A stretch of DNA of 49,902 bases from positions 1 through 49,902 of the forward strand of contig JAATFM010000217.1 in assembly GCA_015655195.1 (NCBI GenBank), read 5' to 3'. A program made the translations under genes and the position numbers. Positions 35,282-43,590 of the stretch are shown here, in pieces. Origin of the DNA: Terriglobales bacterium. GTDB lineage: Bacteria; Acidobacteriota; Terriglobia; Terriglobales; Acidobacteriaceae. The notes under the pieces are model-generated. The model saw only the letters and a list, made by a program, of their open reading frames with translations, did not search any database and had not been told where the DNA came from. Numbering within the stretch: the first letter of the stretch is position 1; each line of letters opens with the position of its first letter.

Positions 35282-35445
35282 TATCCCGTTAAAGAATATG
35301 AAAAATCTGCCGATGTATTTGGAAGAGAACTGGACCACGGTGTATCGTTGGGGGATAATCCTCATAGAGAGGCGGAAACCTCTGTAACCGGCGTTCGGGC
35401 TGACGTCATCCGGTCAGGATCGGTCCGGCCGCATAAGGGCCAGCA

Positions 35446-35991
35446 ATGGGCAGCTTCGGTGAAGACCTGCGCATGGAGCGTGTGACACGCGGCATCGCGC
35501 TTGAGGACATCACGGCAGTGACCAAGATCAGCCAGCACCATCTGGTGGCGCTGGAGCAGGGGCGCTTTCGCCAACTTCCCGGCGGCATTCTCAATAAAGG
35601 CATCGTGCGCGGCTACGCGGGCGCCATCGGCCTGGACCAGAACGACTGGACCGACCGCTTTATGCAAGCCTACGCCGCCTCCGGACAGATTCTGGACGAC
35701 GACCGCAACTGGACCGAGTTCGCCTCGAATGTGGGCAAGGCACGCGTGCAGCGCCACGCGTCCGACGAGGCCCGCATCCGCTGGATTGGCGCGGCGCTCT
35801 TGACCATCGCCGTTCTCGCCGGGGCTTTTCTTGCCGTCCGCTACTACGGCCTCCGCGCCGGCTGGTGGTCGAGCTTCATGCCCTTCTCCGCCCCGGCGCA
35901 ATCCGCGCCGAACCAGTCTCCGGACCAGTCGCGTGTGCTGCTGCCCGCTGTGGAATCCGCCTCGACCCATTTGCCGCCCGATCCCGCTTAA
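35446..35991 (+). CDS. RodZ-like helix-turn-helix membrane protein
   Basis: This 181-residue protein has an N-terminal HTH_25 domain as in RodZ: GEDLRMERVTRGIALEDITAVTKIS, then LVALEQGRFRQLPGGILNKGIVRGYAGAIGLD-type features over residues 1-70. One membrane helix (WIGAALLTIAVLAGAFLAVRYY) follows near 110, then a short proline-rich tail. RodZ links MreB to the membrane and guides cell shape. This copy is shorter and lacks the C-terminal beta domain. The metK start lies 200 bp downstream on the same strand. Confidence 0.85.
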   Translation: MGSFGEDLRMERVTRGIALEDITAVTKISQHHLVALEQGRFRQLPGGILNKGIVRGYAGAIGLDQNDWTDRFMQAYAASGQILDDDRNWTEFASNVGKARVQRHASDEARIRWIGAALLTIAVLAGAFLAVRYYGLRAGWWSSFMPFSAPAQSAPNQSPDQSRVLLPAVESASTHLPPDPA

Positions 35992-36191
35992 CCGCTTATC
36001 CTGCCTTTTCAACCCCGGCGAGCGTCCATTCGCTGGCAGCCTTTGGCTTCCCACGCCCTCTGCGATTACCATTAGAGAACGCACAACCGGCTCCTCGCCG
36101 GTGCGGGCTTTTGCCGGGCAGCCGTGTCCGTCGGAATCCCTGTAGTCGCAGGTCACTAGAATAATGCCCTTTACTGGGGAGGAATCTAAAA

Positions 36192-37355
36192 TTGAGCGAC
36201 CGTTTCCTGTTTACCTCTGAGTCCGTCACCGAAGGCCATCCCGACAAGATCGCCGACCAGGTCTCCGACGCGATTCTCGACGCCTGCCTGGAGCAGGACC
36301 CCTACAGCCGCGTCGCCGCCGAGACGCTGACCGCTACCGGCCTCGTTGTGATTGCCGGCGAAATCACCACCAAGGCTTACGTCGATTTCCAGTCGCTGGT
36401 GCGCGGTGTTGTGGCTTCTATCGGCTATGACAACGCCCTCTACGGCTTTGACTCGAATACCTGCGCCGTGATCTCGACGATCAACAAGCAGTCCGGCGAC
36501 ATCGCACAGGGTGTAGACACCGGCGGCGCCGGCGACCAAGGCATGATGTTCGGCTACGCCTCGAACGAGACGCCTGAGCTGATGCCCGCGCCCATCGCGC
36601 TGGCGCACAAACTGACGAAGCGGCTGACGGAAGTCCGCAAGAACGGCAAGCTGCCCTATCTGCGCCCCGACGGCAAGAGCCAGGTTTCGGTGGAATACGA
36701 CGAGAACCGCAAGCCGGTCCGCATTGACGCGGTCGTCATCAGCACCCAGCACGCCGAGAGCGTCTCCAACGAGGAACTGCACGCCGACATTCTCAAGCAC
36801 GTCATTCAGGCAGTGCTGCCAGCCGAGTGGCTCGACGAGCACACCAAGTACCACATCAACCCGACGGGCCGCTTCGTAATCGGCGGGCCGATGGGCGACA
36901 CCGGCCTCACGGGCCGCAAAATCATCGTCGATACCTACGGCGGCGCGGGCCGTCACGGCGGCGGAGCGTTTTCGGGCAAGGACCCGACAAAGGTGGACCG
37001 CTCGGCGGCTTACCTGGCGCGCTACATTGCCAAGAACATCGTCGCTGCCGGCCTGGCCGACCGAGCCGAAGTCCAGCTCGCTTACGCTATCGGCGTGGCA
37101 GAGCCAGTTTCGGTTCTGGTCGACACCTTCGGCACCGGCAAGATCGGCGCGACCGAGTTGACGGCGCTTGTCCGCAAGAACTTCTCGCTCACGCCCAAGG
37201 GCATTATCGAGAGCCTGAACCTGCGCCGGCCGATTTACCAGAAGACGGCCGCCTACGGCCATTTTGGCCGCTCCGAGCCCGAGTTCACCTGGGAGGCAAC
37301 TGACAAGGCCGCCGCGCTCAAGGAGCAGGCTGAGGCCATTGCCGCCGCGAAGTAA
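36192..37355 (+). CDS. metK: S-adenosylmethionine synthetase
   Basis: This 387-residue enzyme makes S-adenosylmethionine from methionine and ATP. It has all the signatures: [20 protein letters not shown], the ATP-binding [12 protein letters not shown] hexapeptide region, and the P-loop-like [19 protein letters not shown]. The start is TTG at 36192 with GGAGG 9 bp upstream. A strong hairpin terminator follows the stop by 22 bp. The 200-bp leader contains a 6-bp stem (ACCGGC/GCCGGT), but I find no SAM riboswitch consensus in it. Confidence 0.98.
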   Translation: MSDRFLFTSESVTEGHPDKIADQVSDAILDACLEQDPYSRVAAETLTATGLVVIAGEITTKAYVDFQSLVRGVVASIGYDNALYGFDSNTCAVISTINKQSGDIAQGVDTGGAGDQGMMFGYASNETPELMPAPIALAHKLTKRLTEVRKNGKLPYLRPDGKSQVSVEYDENRKPVRIDAVVISTQHAESVSNEELHADILKHVIQAVLPAEWLDEHTKYHINPTGRFVIGGPMGDTGLTGRKIIVDTYGGAGRHGGGAFSGKDPTKVDRSAAYLARYIAKNIVAAGLADRAEVQLAYAIGVAEPVSVLVDTFGTGKIGATELTALVRKNFSLTPKGIIESLNLRRPIYQKTAAYGHFGRSEPEFTWEATDKAAALKEQAEAIAAAK

Positions 37356-37377
37356 GCGGTTGGCGAGACGAAAGTAG

Positions 37378-37412
37378 AAAGGGAACTCCGAAATGAGTTC
37401 CCTTTTGCTTTT
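37378..37412 (+). terminator. Rho-independent terminator of metK
   Basis: AAAGGGAACTC (37378-37388) pairs with GAGTTCCCTTT (37395-37405) around CGAAAT, followed by T-rich TGCTTTT. The stem is perfect over 11 pairs. Confidence 0.9.
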
Positions 37413-37435
37413 GCGAATAGTGTCTAAAGTTTGGC

Positions 37436-37483
37436 TTGTTTTGTATCAGGGCACGACTTCAGTCGTGCCCTGATACAAAACAA
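37436..37483. repeat. 48-bp perfect palindrome before the carbonic anhydrase gene
   Basis: Two perfectly complementary 23-bp arms (37436-37458 and 37461-37483) are separated only by TC. The inner part, GGCACGACTTCAGTCGTGCC, is GC-rich and the outer part is A/T-rich (TTGTTTTGTATC). It lies between the metK terminator and the carbonic anhydrase start and could form a strong hairpin or cruciform. Confidence 0.95.
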
Positions 37484-37560
37484 TTCCCGAACCGGCCCGC
37501 TCCTCTAATCCCATTCCCCATCGTCTAAAATCTGACCTTGGTTTCAGTAAGGAGCACGTA

Positions 37561-38343
37561 ATGCGTCTTTCGATTCTGGCCGTGGCAGCGGTCCTGTCCG
37601 TTACATCTATCGCAACGGCTCAAACTCCAGCCCAAACTCCAGCCCAGCCACCGTCCTCATCCGAGCCCAAGTGGGACTACGTCGGAAAATACGGCCCGGT
37701 CAACTGGGGCAGGCTGGACCCGTCGTACAAGGCATGCTCGGCGGGCAAGGAACAGTCGCCGATCGATATTCGCGGCGCGCATCTCAACAAGGCGCTCCAA
37801 CCCATCGAATTTCACTACATGGCCGGCTCTATCACGCTTGAAAACAACGGCCACACGGTCGTGGCCCACGTGCGGCCGGGCAGCTACATTGTGGTGGATG
37901 GCACGCGCTACGAGCTTGAGCAGTTCCACTTCCACCACCCCGCCGAGGAAGCTGTGAAGGGCAGGATTTCCGACATGGTCGTGCATCTGCTGCACAAGAG
38001 CGCCGACGGCAAGCTCGCGGTCATCGCCGTCCGCTTCAACGAGGACCGCGGCAATCCGAACACAGTGCTTTCGGCGCTGTGGCCCAGTCTGCCCAAGGCC
38101 GGGCAAACCACCGAGATCAAGGACATGATCAACCCCGGCGGTTTGCTGCCCGCAGACAAGGGCTACTGGACCTATACCGGCTCTCTCACCGTGCCGCCCT
38201 GCACGGAAGGCGTGCGCTGGTTCGTCTTCGAGCAGGAACTGAGCCTCAGCCGCAACCAGTTGCGGACATTTGGCGTGCTCTTTCCCATGAACGCCCGCCC
38301 GCTGCAGGACACACATGGCCGCAAAGTCGAGGCAAATGAATAG
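37561..38343 (+). CDS. Secreted alpha-type carbonic anhydrase
   Basis: This 260-residue enzyme interconverts CO2 and bicarbonate. A signal peptide (LSILAVAAVLSVTSIATAQ) leads to the periplasm or outside. The zinc ligands are H123 and H125 in QFHFHHPAEE and H142 in VVHLLH. LTVPPCTEGVRW carries the conserved threonine loop. C59 (YKACSAG) and the cysteine of PPCTEG match the disulfide usual in bacterial alpha enzymes. KEQSPIDI near residue 63 is also conserved. AAGGAG lies 7 bp before the ATG. A 48-bp palindrome is upstream and a variant family-A hairpin follows the gene. Confidence 0.96.
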   Translation: MRLSILAVAAVLSVTSIATAQTPAQTPAQPPSSSEPKWDYVGKYGPVNWGRLDPSYKACSAGKEQSPIDIRGAHLNKALQPIEFHYMAGSITLENNGHTVVAHVRPGSYIVVDGTRYELEQFHFHHPAEEAVKGRISDMVVHLLHKSADGKLAVIAVRFNEDRGNPNTVLSALWPSLPKAGQTTEIKDMINPGGLLPADKGYWTYTGSLTVPPCTEGVRWFVFEQELSLSRNQLRTFGVLFPMNARPLQDTHGRKVEANE

Positions 38344-38379
38344 AGCAGGAACATAGGAAATAGGAAAGAAATTTCCGTG

Positions 38380-38415
38380 CCCACCCTTGCGCCTTCTTTC
38401 CGGCGCAAGGATGGG
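38380..38415. terminator. Hairpin between convergent genes, variant of family A
   Basis: CTTGCGCC (38386-38393), loop TTCTTTCC, GGCGCAAG (38402-38409). The outer CCCACC and GATGGG extend the stem with one mismatch. CCGGGTGCCCC follows, as the family-A tail. It lies between the ends of the carbonic anhydrase and HAD genes, so a bidirectional terminator role is likely, although there is no T tract. Confidence 0.65.
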
Positions 38416-38467
38416 ATAGCACAAATGCCGGGTGCCCCAGTTCCAGTGCACTCTCTCTCCGCTTCCC

Positions 38468-39151
38468 TTACCGCAGCAGCGGCGCAAAGCTCAGTTCCAG
38501 CGCATTTGTCTCCGCCTTCACCCCAACCCCCGTCAGATCGCGGACCAGATAGCGCGCTGCCTTCAGGTCCTCGGCCTCATGCGAGAAGGTGGTTGCGATC
38601 ACCGTGCAGCCGGCAGCCTCGCCCGCCAGCACGCCGGAGGCTGAGTCCTCGATCACGACACAGTCTGCCGGCGCAAAGCCGAGCAGCACGGCCCCGGCCA
38701 GATACGGTGCCGGATCGGGCTTGCCTTTTTCCACCGAGTCGGCGGTGATAATCCGCTCCGGCACCGGAACCCCGGCTCCGGACAGCCGTGCACGGGCCAG
38801 CTTTTCGGTGGCGGAGGTTACGACCGTCCAGCGGTGGGCGGGCAGGCTGCCAAGCAGTTCCAGCACGCCGGGCAGAACCTCGATTCCCTCTCCGTCGGCG
38901 ACTTCGATCTCCTCTATCAGCTTGAGTTCTAGAGCCGAGTCCAGGTCGGGCCGGAGAAACGCCGCGCTCTCAATCGCCCGCCGCCCGTGAATGATGCTAA
39001 GCGCGTAGGCCGGATCGATACCGCGCATATTGGCCCACTTCGTCCAGCTCCGCTCCACCGAGCCGAGCGACGAGATGAGAATGCCGTCCATGTCGAAAAG
39101 CAGGCCCTGGCAGCGAACGAGAACGGGGGAGGAAGAAGTCGGGGAAGGCAT
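38468..39151 (-). CDS. HAD-superfamily phosphatase (sugar-phosphate type)
   Basis: This is a 227-residue HAD hydrolase. Motif I is LLFDMDGILISS (nucleophile D20, acid D22), with isoleucine in place of the usual threonine after the glycine. Motif II is VVTSATE, the motif III lysine lies in KGKPDPAPYL and motif IV is CVVIEDSASGV. A helical cap at about 30-90 is typical of beta-phosphoglucomutase- or GPP-like phosphatases. Small sugar phosphates are likely substrates. It is the last gene of a compact minus-strand run that starts with rnc; 27 bp separate it from the AsmA gene. Confidence 0.9.
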   Translation of the reverse strand: MPSPTSSSPVLVRCQGLLFDMDGILISSLGSVERSWTKWANMRGIDPAYALSIIHGRRAIESAAFLRPDLDSALELKLIEEIEVADGEGIEVLPGVLELLGSLPAHRWTVVTSATEKLARARLSGAGVPVPERIITADSVEKGKPDPAPYLAGAVLLGFAPADCVVIEDSASGVLAGEAAGCTVIATTFSHEAEDLKAARYLVRDLTGVGVKAETNALELSFAPLLR

Positions 39152-39178
39152 AGCTCGATTTTAGCGGTGTTCGCGGAG

Positions 39179-41839
39179 TTAGCGGCGTGGTGAGGCGAGG
39201 GTAAATTTAGGCGCCGGATTCGATCCGGAATCGAAGCTGAGAGAACCCTCTGCCAGCGAGGCTTTCGAGCCGTGGCGTAGCCGGTTCTCGCCGAGCGTTA
39301 CTTTGCCATCGCCTATTCTGGCTGAGGCAGTCCAGCGGTCGAAGCGCGTGAAAGCCGGGCCTTCGCCAGCAATCTCGCCGTGGCGCCAGTCGAGCTTTGC
39401 CTCGCCCTTGGCGCTCGCGGCCAAATCCGCCGCCGTGAATCCGGCGAGATCGAGCTTCAGGGAGCCGTCGAGCGGGCCGCCGCGGGCCTTGACTCCGGCA
39501 AGCTCGCCGGCCAAAGCGGGGTTGACGCCCGTAAACGCGGCCTCGATAGTGTAGGACGGCTTGCCGGCCTGGCTGTTCTGGCCCGCGGGCGCAGCGAGCG
39601 AGCCGGTACCGTGAATCCTGCCGCCTAGGAGCTGCGCCTCAAAGCTCGTGATTTTCGCGCCGGCGGACTTTACGGAAACATCTGCCGAGGCTGCGGCAAA
39701 GGTAAACGTCCCTGCCGTAAACGACCCCGCATCAATCGTTCCTTCGAGCGGCGGCCACTTTGGCGCGGGCGAGGAGCGAAAGCGGTCGAGAAGCGTGGAG
39801 AGCAGCGTTCCCCGTTCGCGTACTCCGAGCAGAGAGGCCTGGAGCGAGGCCGCGTCGAGCGCGGCAAAGTGCAGGGCAAAGTGTGCCGTGCAGGTGCCGG
39901 GCGGATCGCAGGACAGCGGCGTGGTAATCGCCGCCGTGCCTTTGACCGCGGCTGCTGCGGGGCTCAATGCGGCAGGGCTTGACGCGGCAGTTGGGGCGGG
40001 GCTCGATGAGGCGCCATAGCTGAAGCTCACCGGCTCCCAGCGCGCCTCGCCTCTGTCAAAACGCAGCGTGGCGGAGAGAATTTCTACCGGGCCGGCGAGG
40101 AAATCCGGCTTCCACGTTACATTGCGCAGGGCAATCGAGCCAGAGAGTTTCTTCGAAGCGTTGTCTGTCTCTGCGGCCGGTTCAAAGGCGCTGTCCGCGG
40201 GCGCAATCCACGGGCCTTCCACGCGGATGTCAACCGCAGCGGGCTCGCCGGAGAGTTGGCTCATCGCGCCGGCCTGCGCGATTCCCGCGGCGCGAGCCAG
40301 GTCGCGCAGCCGGGCCAGCGTGGCGGGACCACGAAGGCTTACATCAAAGCCGGCCAGGGCCAGATGCGCCGAGGCAGCAAGCGGCACGGGCGCGCCGGCA
40401 GGGACAGAGGCCGTGGCCGCTAGAGACGGAGGTTGATTGGCTTCCTGCGCCCCCGGCTCCAGGGTGAGTTTTGTGACGGTGACCGGCTCGGCAAGCCCTT
40501 CGCCCGAGATTTTCACGCTGTCGGCGGTAAAGCTGCCTGTAAGTGGGCCGGAAAGTGGCTTGGCAAGCGCGCCGTGAGTCTTCTCCGGACGCCGCGCTGG
40601 TTCCGCTGCCGCCTTCGTTGTCTCCGGCGCGTAAGTCATCCTGCCGCTCAGCGAGCCCTCCGCCGTGAGGCTCTGGTCGAGATTGCCGCGCAGCGTGCGG
40701 AGCAGGTCGAGAGGGGCCTGCGCCGGCACACGGTCGAGCCCGAGCGTAAGGTGCGGCTGCAGAGGCGCACCGGGCAGGTTTCCGGTGAGGCGCATCCGGC
40801 CCGGCCCGATCGGCGAGCCGCACTCGATGTTTTCGAGGCTCCGCGCCTTGTAGCGATAGAGAAAAGCACAGTTGGCGTCGAAGTCCAGCGCACCGACGGG
40901 CGGAAACTCGGCGCGGTGCACGCCGCTGGCACGCAGGCGAGCGGTGACTTTTGCCGCCTCGGCGGTGCCGTCCACGTGCATCTCGCCGGTCAGGTCGCCG
41001 CGCCAGTCCTCGTCGGAGCCGAGAATGAGCCGCGAGAGCTGCCCGAGCTGCGCCTCCCGCCAGTCCATGTCCAGATGAATTTGCATCTGGTCGAGCGGCA
41101 TCTGGGTGAGCTCTGCCGCGGGGTGCGCCGTGGCTTCCAGGCGCACGATGCCGGTATCGGCCTGGTTGATGGGAATGTCGGTTCGCATCGGCTGCCCGCG
41201 CAGGCGCAGACGCCAGGCTCCGTTCTCCTGCCAGAGCGAAACATCCGCGGCGGTGATGGAAAAAGGCAGCTTCTCCGCGCCGTACTTGATGTTGATGCGG
41301 GAGTTGGTGGCTTCAAGATACGGCAGGGCGCGCTTTGCGCCGGAAGCCGCTCCGTTGGCCGTCACAGGCCCGGCGGTATGGAGCAAGGAATCGACATTCC
41401 AGAGCCCGGAGGGGATGCGGACCAAGTTGAAGCTGGCCTCGTCCACGCTGATGCGGTCGAGGGCCAGATTTCCGCGCCAGAGCGAGAGCAGGCGGATCGA
41501 CGCAACGACGGTGTTGGCGTGCAGGATCGGCTCGCCGCCGAAGGCTGGATCTTCGTCAACGGTCAGGTCGGTGAGAACGAAGCCGGGGCGCGGAAGCAGC
41601 CGCAACTCGACGGACGAAAGCCGCGCCGGCCGTCCGAAGGAGGACGAGACCAGCTCCGTGATGTGCTTTTTGTACTGGCTGATGCCGATGAACGGCGGCA
41701 CGACGATGAGCAGTAGAACCGCGGCCAGCCCGGCGAACGCCAGCACCAGCCGGTAGTGGCGCCGCAGCCACGGTTGCGTGGCTGGCTCCGAGTCTTGCAC
41801 GGACTCAGGCTGGGAATCTGGCTTTGGTGCTGAGTTCAT
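39179..41839 (-). CDS. AsmA-family inner-membrane protein
   Basis: This is an 886-residue protein with one N-terminal membrane helix (LVLAFAGLAAVLLLIVVPPFIG, about 32-53). Then comes the AsmA start: HITELVSSSFGRPARLSSVELRLLPRPGFVLTDLTVDEDPAFGGEPILHA is represented by its key pieces GRPARL, PRPGFVLTDL and the DPAFGGEP turn. The remainder is an elongated beta-rich domain ending in an AsmA_2-like segment (GRIHGTGSLAAP, LDWRHGEIAGEGPAFTRFD). AsmA-like proteins are thought to bridge the periplasm and move or organise phospholipids. The gene starts 44 bp after the second signal peptidase gene on the same strand. Confidence 0.88.
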   Translation of the reverse strand: MNSAPKPDSQPESVQDSEPATQPWLRRHYRLVLAFAGLAAVLLLIVVPPFIGISQYKKHITELVSSSFGRPARLSSVELRLLPRPGFVLTDLTVDEDPAFGGEPILHANTVVASIRLLSLWRGNLALDRISVDEASFNLVRIPSGLWNVDSLLHTAGPVTANGAASGAKRALPYLEATNSRINIKYGAEKLPFSITAADVSLWQENGAWRLRLRGQPMRTDIPINQADTGIVRLEATAHPAAELTQMPLDQMQIHLDMDWREAQLGQLSRLILGSDEDWRGDLTGEMHVDGTAEAAKVTARLRASGVHRAEFPPVGALDFDANCAFLYRYKARSLENIECGSPIGPGRMRLTGNLPGAPLQPHLTLGLDRVPAQAPLDLLRTLRGNLDQSLTAEGSLSGRMTYAPETTKAAAEPARRPEKTHGALAKPLSGPLTGSFTADSVKISGEGLAEPVTVTKLTLEPGAQEANQPPSLAATASVPAGAPVPLAASAHLALAGFDVSLRGPATLARLRDLARAAGIAQAGAMSQLSGEPAAVDIRVEGPWIAPADSAFEPAAETDNASKKLSGSIALRNVTWKPDFLAGPVEILSATLRFDRGEARWEPVSFSYGASSSPAPTAASSPAALSPAAAAVKGTAAITTPLSCDPPGTCTAHFALHFAALDAASLQASLLGVRERGTLLSTLLDRFRSSPAPKWPPLEGTIDAGSFTAGTFTFAAASADVSVKSAGAKITSFEAQLLGGRIHGTGSLAAPAGQNSQAGKPSYTIEAAFTGVNPALAGELAGVKARGGPLDGSLKLDLAGFTAADLAASAKGEAKLDWRHGEIAGEGPAFTRFDRWTASARIGDGKVTLGENRLRHGSKASLAEGSLSFDSGSNPAPKFTLASPRR

Positions 41840-41883
41840 TCGTTTAATCGTACTTTAGCGGCGAGGGCTTTCTGGTCCCTGCC

Positions 41884-42708
41884 TTATCGCATTACTTTCA
41901 GAGTCCGGCCCCAGCGCGTATCGCTGAAGAAGTGCACCACGACGTGGCCGACCCACGAAACCGTGTTGCCGATGCCGGTCTGTTCGTATTGCCCGTCGGG
42001 CGCTTTGAAGGACCAGTAGTTGAAAACCGGTCTGCCCACGATGTTCTCACGGGGCACAAAACCCCAGAAACGCGAGTCCGCCGAGTCGTGCCGGTGGTCG
42101 CCCATCATGAAGTACTTGCCCGGAGGCACCACCAGCTCACCATTCACGATGTGCGAGGAAAATTCCTGGGCCCACTGCTCGGTCTTGTAGTTGCCTTCCT
42201 GGGGCACGGGCGGTACGGAGGGAAACTCGTCGAGAAAGACCTGTTCCATGGGGTCGGCGGGCGTGTCGGAGCCGGTCTTGGGAAACGGCTGCGCCACGCC
42301 GTTCACGTAGACCACGCCGTCGTGCAGGTGAATGTGGTCGCCGGGAACGCCGATGAGGCGCTTGACGAGATAGAGATACTGCGGCTGGTCCTGGCCTGGA
42401 ACTTCGTCCGCTACGGGCTTGATGAAGACTACGATGTCGCCGCGCTTCGGCTCGCGGTAATGCACGAGCGGCATCCAGTGCGGCCCCGGCGCGAGCGTGA
42501 TGCGGTCCACGAAGAGATGGTCGCCGACGAGCAGCGTATTTTCCATGGAGCCGGAGGGAATCACGAAGTTCTGGCCGATGAAGTTGAAGATGAACAGCCC
42601 GATGACGAAGACGGCCGCGTAGCTGGCAACGGCCTCAAAGAAGGTCTCTCCGGTCTGTTGTCCGGCCTGCTGCGGTGCGTCCTGCTCTGGCGTGTTCGTT
42701 TTCTTCAT
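41884..42708 (-). CDS. lepB: Signal peptidase I, second tandem copy
   Basis: This is a type I signal peptidase, 274 residues from the ATG at 42708; a TTG start at 42756 is an alternative that would lie 3 bp from the previous gene. One membrane helix (AAVFVIGLFIFNFIG) precedes the catalytic serine motif IPSGSM (S54). The lysine is K116 in LVKRLIGVPGD. YFMMGDHRHDSADSRFWGFV is the box E region. An insert of about 30 residues (TPADPMEQVFLDEFPSV) is absent from many family members but partly shared with the first copy. It removes signal peptides at the outer face of the inner membrane. Confidence 0.93.
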   Translation of the reverse strand: MKKTNTPEQDAPQQAGQQTGETFFEAVASYAAVFVIGLFIFNFIGQNFVIPSGSMENTLLVGDHLFVDRITLAPGPHWMPLVHYREPKRGDIVVFIKPVADEVPGQDQPQYLYLVKRLIGVPGDHIHLHDGVVYVNGVAQPFPKTGSDTPADPMEQVFLDEFPSVPPVPQEGNYKTEQWAQEFSSHIVNGELVVPPGKYFMMGDHRHDSADSRFWGFVPRENIVGRPVFNYWSFKAPDGQYEQTGIGNTVSWVGHVVVHFFSDTRWGRTLKVMR

Positions 42709-42759
42709 TCGTCGGGATTTATCGTTCGAATTCGTCGTCAGAAACTGCAATGGCAAAGG

Positions 42760-43590
42760 CTAGCGAACTATGCGGAAAATACGCTCCCAGCGGGCGAATC
42801 CAGCAGGCTTTGCCGTGAGTTCTCTGTTGTGTCCGAGTCTATCATCCATGCCCTGCCCGGCATCATCGCCGGAGGGCTGCAATACGGAGAAGTAAATCAA
42901 CAGCGGTCGGGCGACGATCGCCCGGCGCGGAACGAAGCCCCAGAAGCGCGAATCGGCGGAGTGGTTGCGGTTATCGCCGAGGACGAAATACTGGCCCGGC
43001 GGCACGGTCAACTCGCCGCTTTTCACGAGCGACTGCATCGAATGCCACCAGTCGAGGTCGATGCCGGGGTCGGAGTAGATGGCGGCGGGAAAGTTGTCCC
43101 GCGCCGGGTTGGCCGCGGCGGGGTCGAAGACGGCATAGGGCTCGCTGAGCGGCGCGCCGTTCACCCAGGCGTGGCCGTCGCGGATGCGGATGCGGTCGCC
43201 GGGAAGGCCCACGATGCGTTTGACGAGAAGCGGCGGACGCGGATGGTGAAAGACGATGACGTCGCCGCGCCGGGGCTCGCGGTATGGCATCAACCAGCGC
43301 GTCAGATCGCCGGAGGGCGAAAAGACCTGCCGGTTAACGAGCAGAAAATCGCCGACAAGCAGAGTGCGCTCCATGCTTTCGGAGGGAATCAGATAGGTTT
43401 GCAGCACAAAGGTGAGCAGAAAGAGCGCGACGATGATGGTTCGCATCAGCGAGGCGAAGGCGTCGGGAACGGTGGGGAGATGCAGGCGGAGATGACCGGC
43501 ATTGGCGTGGCTTGCGGGGCCAGCGCCAGTCTGGTTCGCGGCGCCGGGTCCGCTGTCGGACTCGATTCTGCTTTCGGCAGCCGCGTTCAT
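42760..43590 (-). CDS. lepB: Signal peptidase I, first tandem copy
   Basis: This is a 276-residue signal peptidase I with one membrane helix (TIIVALFLLTFVLQTYLI). The catalytic serine is S72 in IPSESM, the general-base lysine is K124 in LVKRIVGLPGD, and box E is YFVLGDNRNHSADSRFWGFV. An N-terminal tail of about 45 Ala/Gly/Ser-rich residues precedes the helix. The start overlaps the rnc stop by four bases (ATGA), showing coupling. The two copies share the overall fold but differ widely outside the boxes, so they are probably an old duplication with distinct substrate ranges. Confidence 0.95.
   Translation of the reverse strand: MNAAAESRIESDSGPGAANQTGAGPASHANAGHLRLHLPTVPDAFASLMRTIIVALFLLTFVLQTYLIPSESMERTLLVGDFLLVNRQVFSPSGDLTRWLMPYREPRRGDVIVFHHPRPPLLVKRIVGLPGDRIRIRDGHAWVNGAPLSEPYAVFDPAAANPARDNFPAAIYSDPGIDLDWWHSMQSLVKSGELTVPPGQYFVLGDNRNHSADSRFWGFVPRRAIVARPLLIYFSVLQPSGDDAGQGMDDRLGHNRELTAKPAGFARWERIFRIVR

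Larger units (their letters stand above)
35048..35445. other. 398-bp intergenic region rich in repeats
   Basis: It contains inverted GGGAACAAGGG units (35074-35098), family-A copy 3, the second CGATTCAGTCTGA direct repeat and a nine-unit TTGTTCCC tandem array. The last 160 bp before the RodZ-like gene hold no repeat that I can see and probably its promoter. No protein gene is supported. Confidence 0.6.

Noticed and set aside
35992-36191. Possible SAM riboswitch before metK
   Set aside because: A short stem (ACCGGC/GCCGGT at 36086-36102) is present, but no SAM-I, SAM-II or other known riboswitch core can be matched.
36192-37355. Minus-strand 358-codon frame over metK
   Set aside because: It is the antisense shadow of a fully conserved metK gene.
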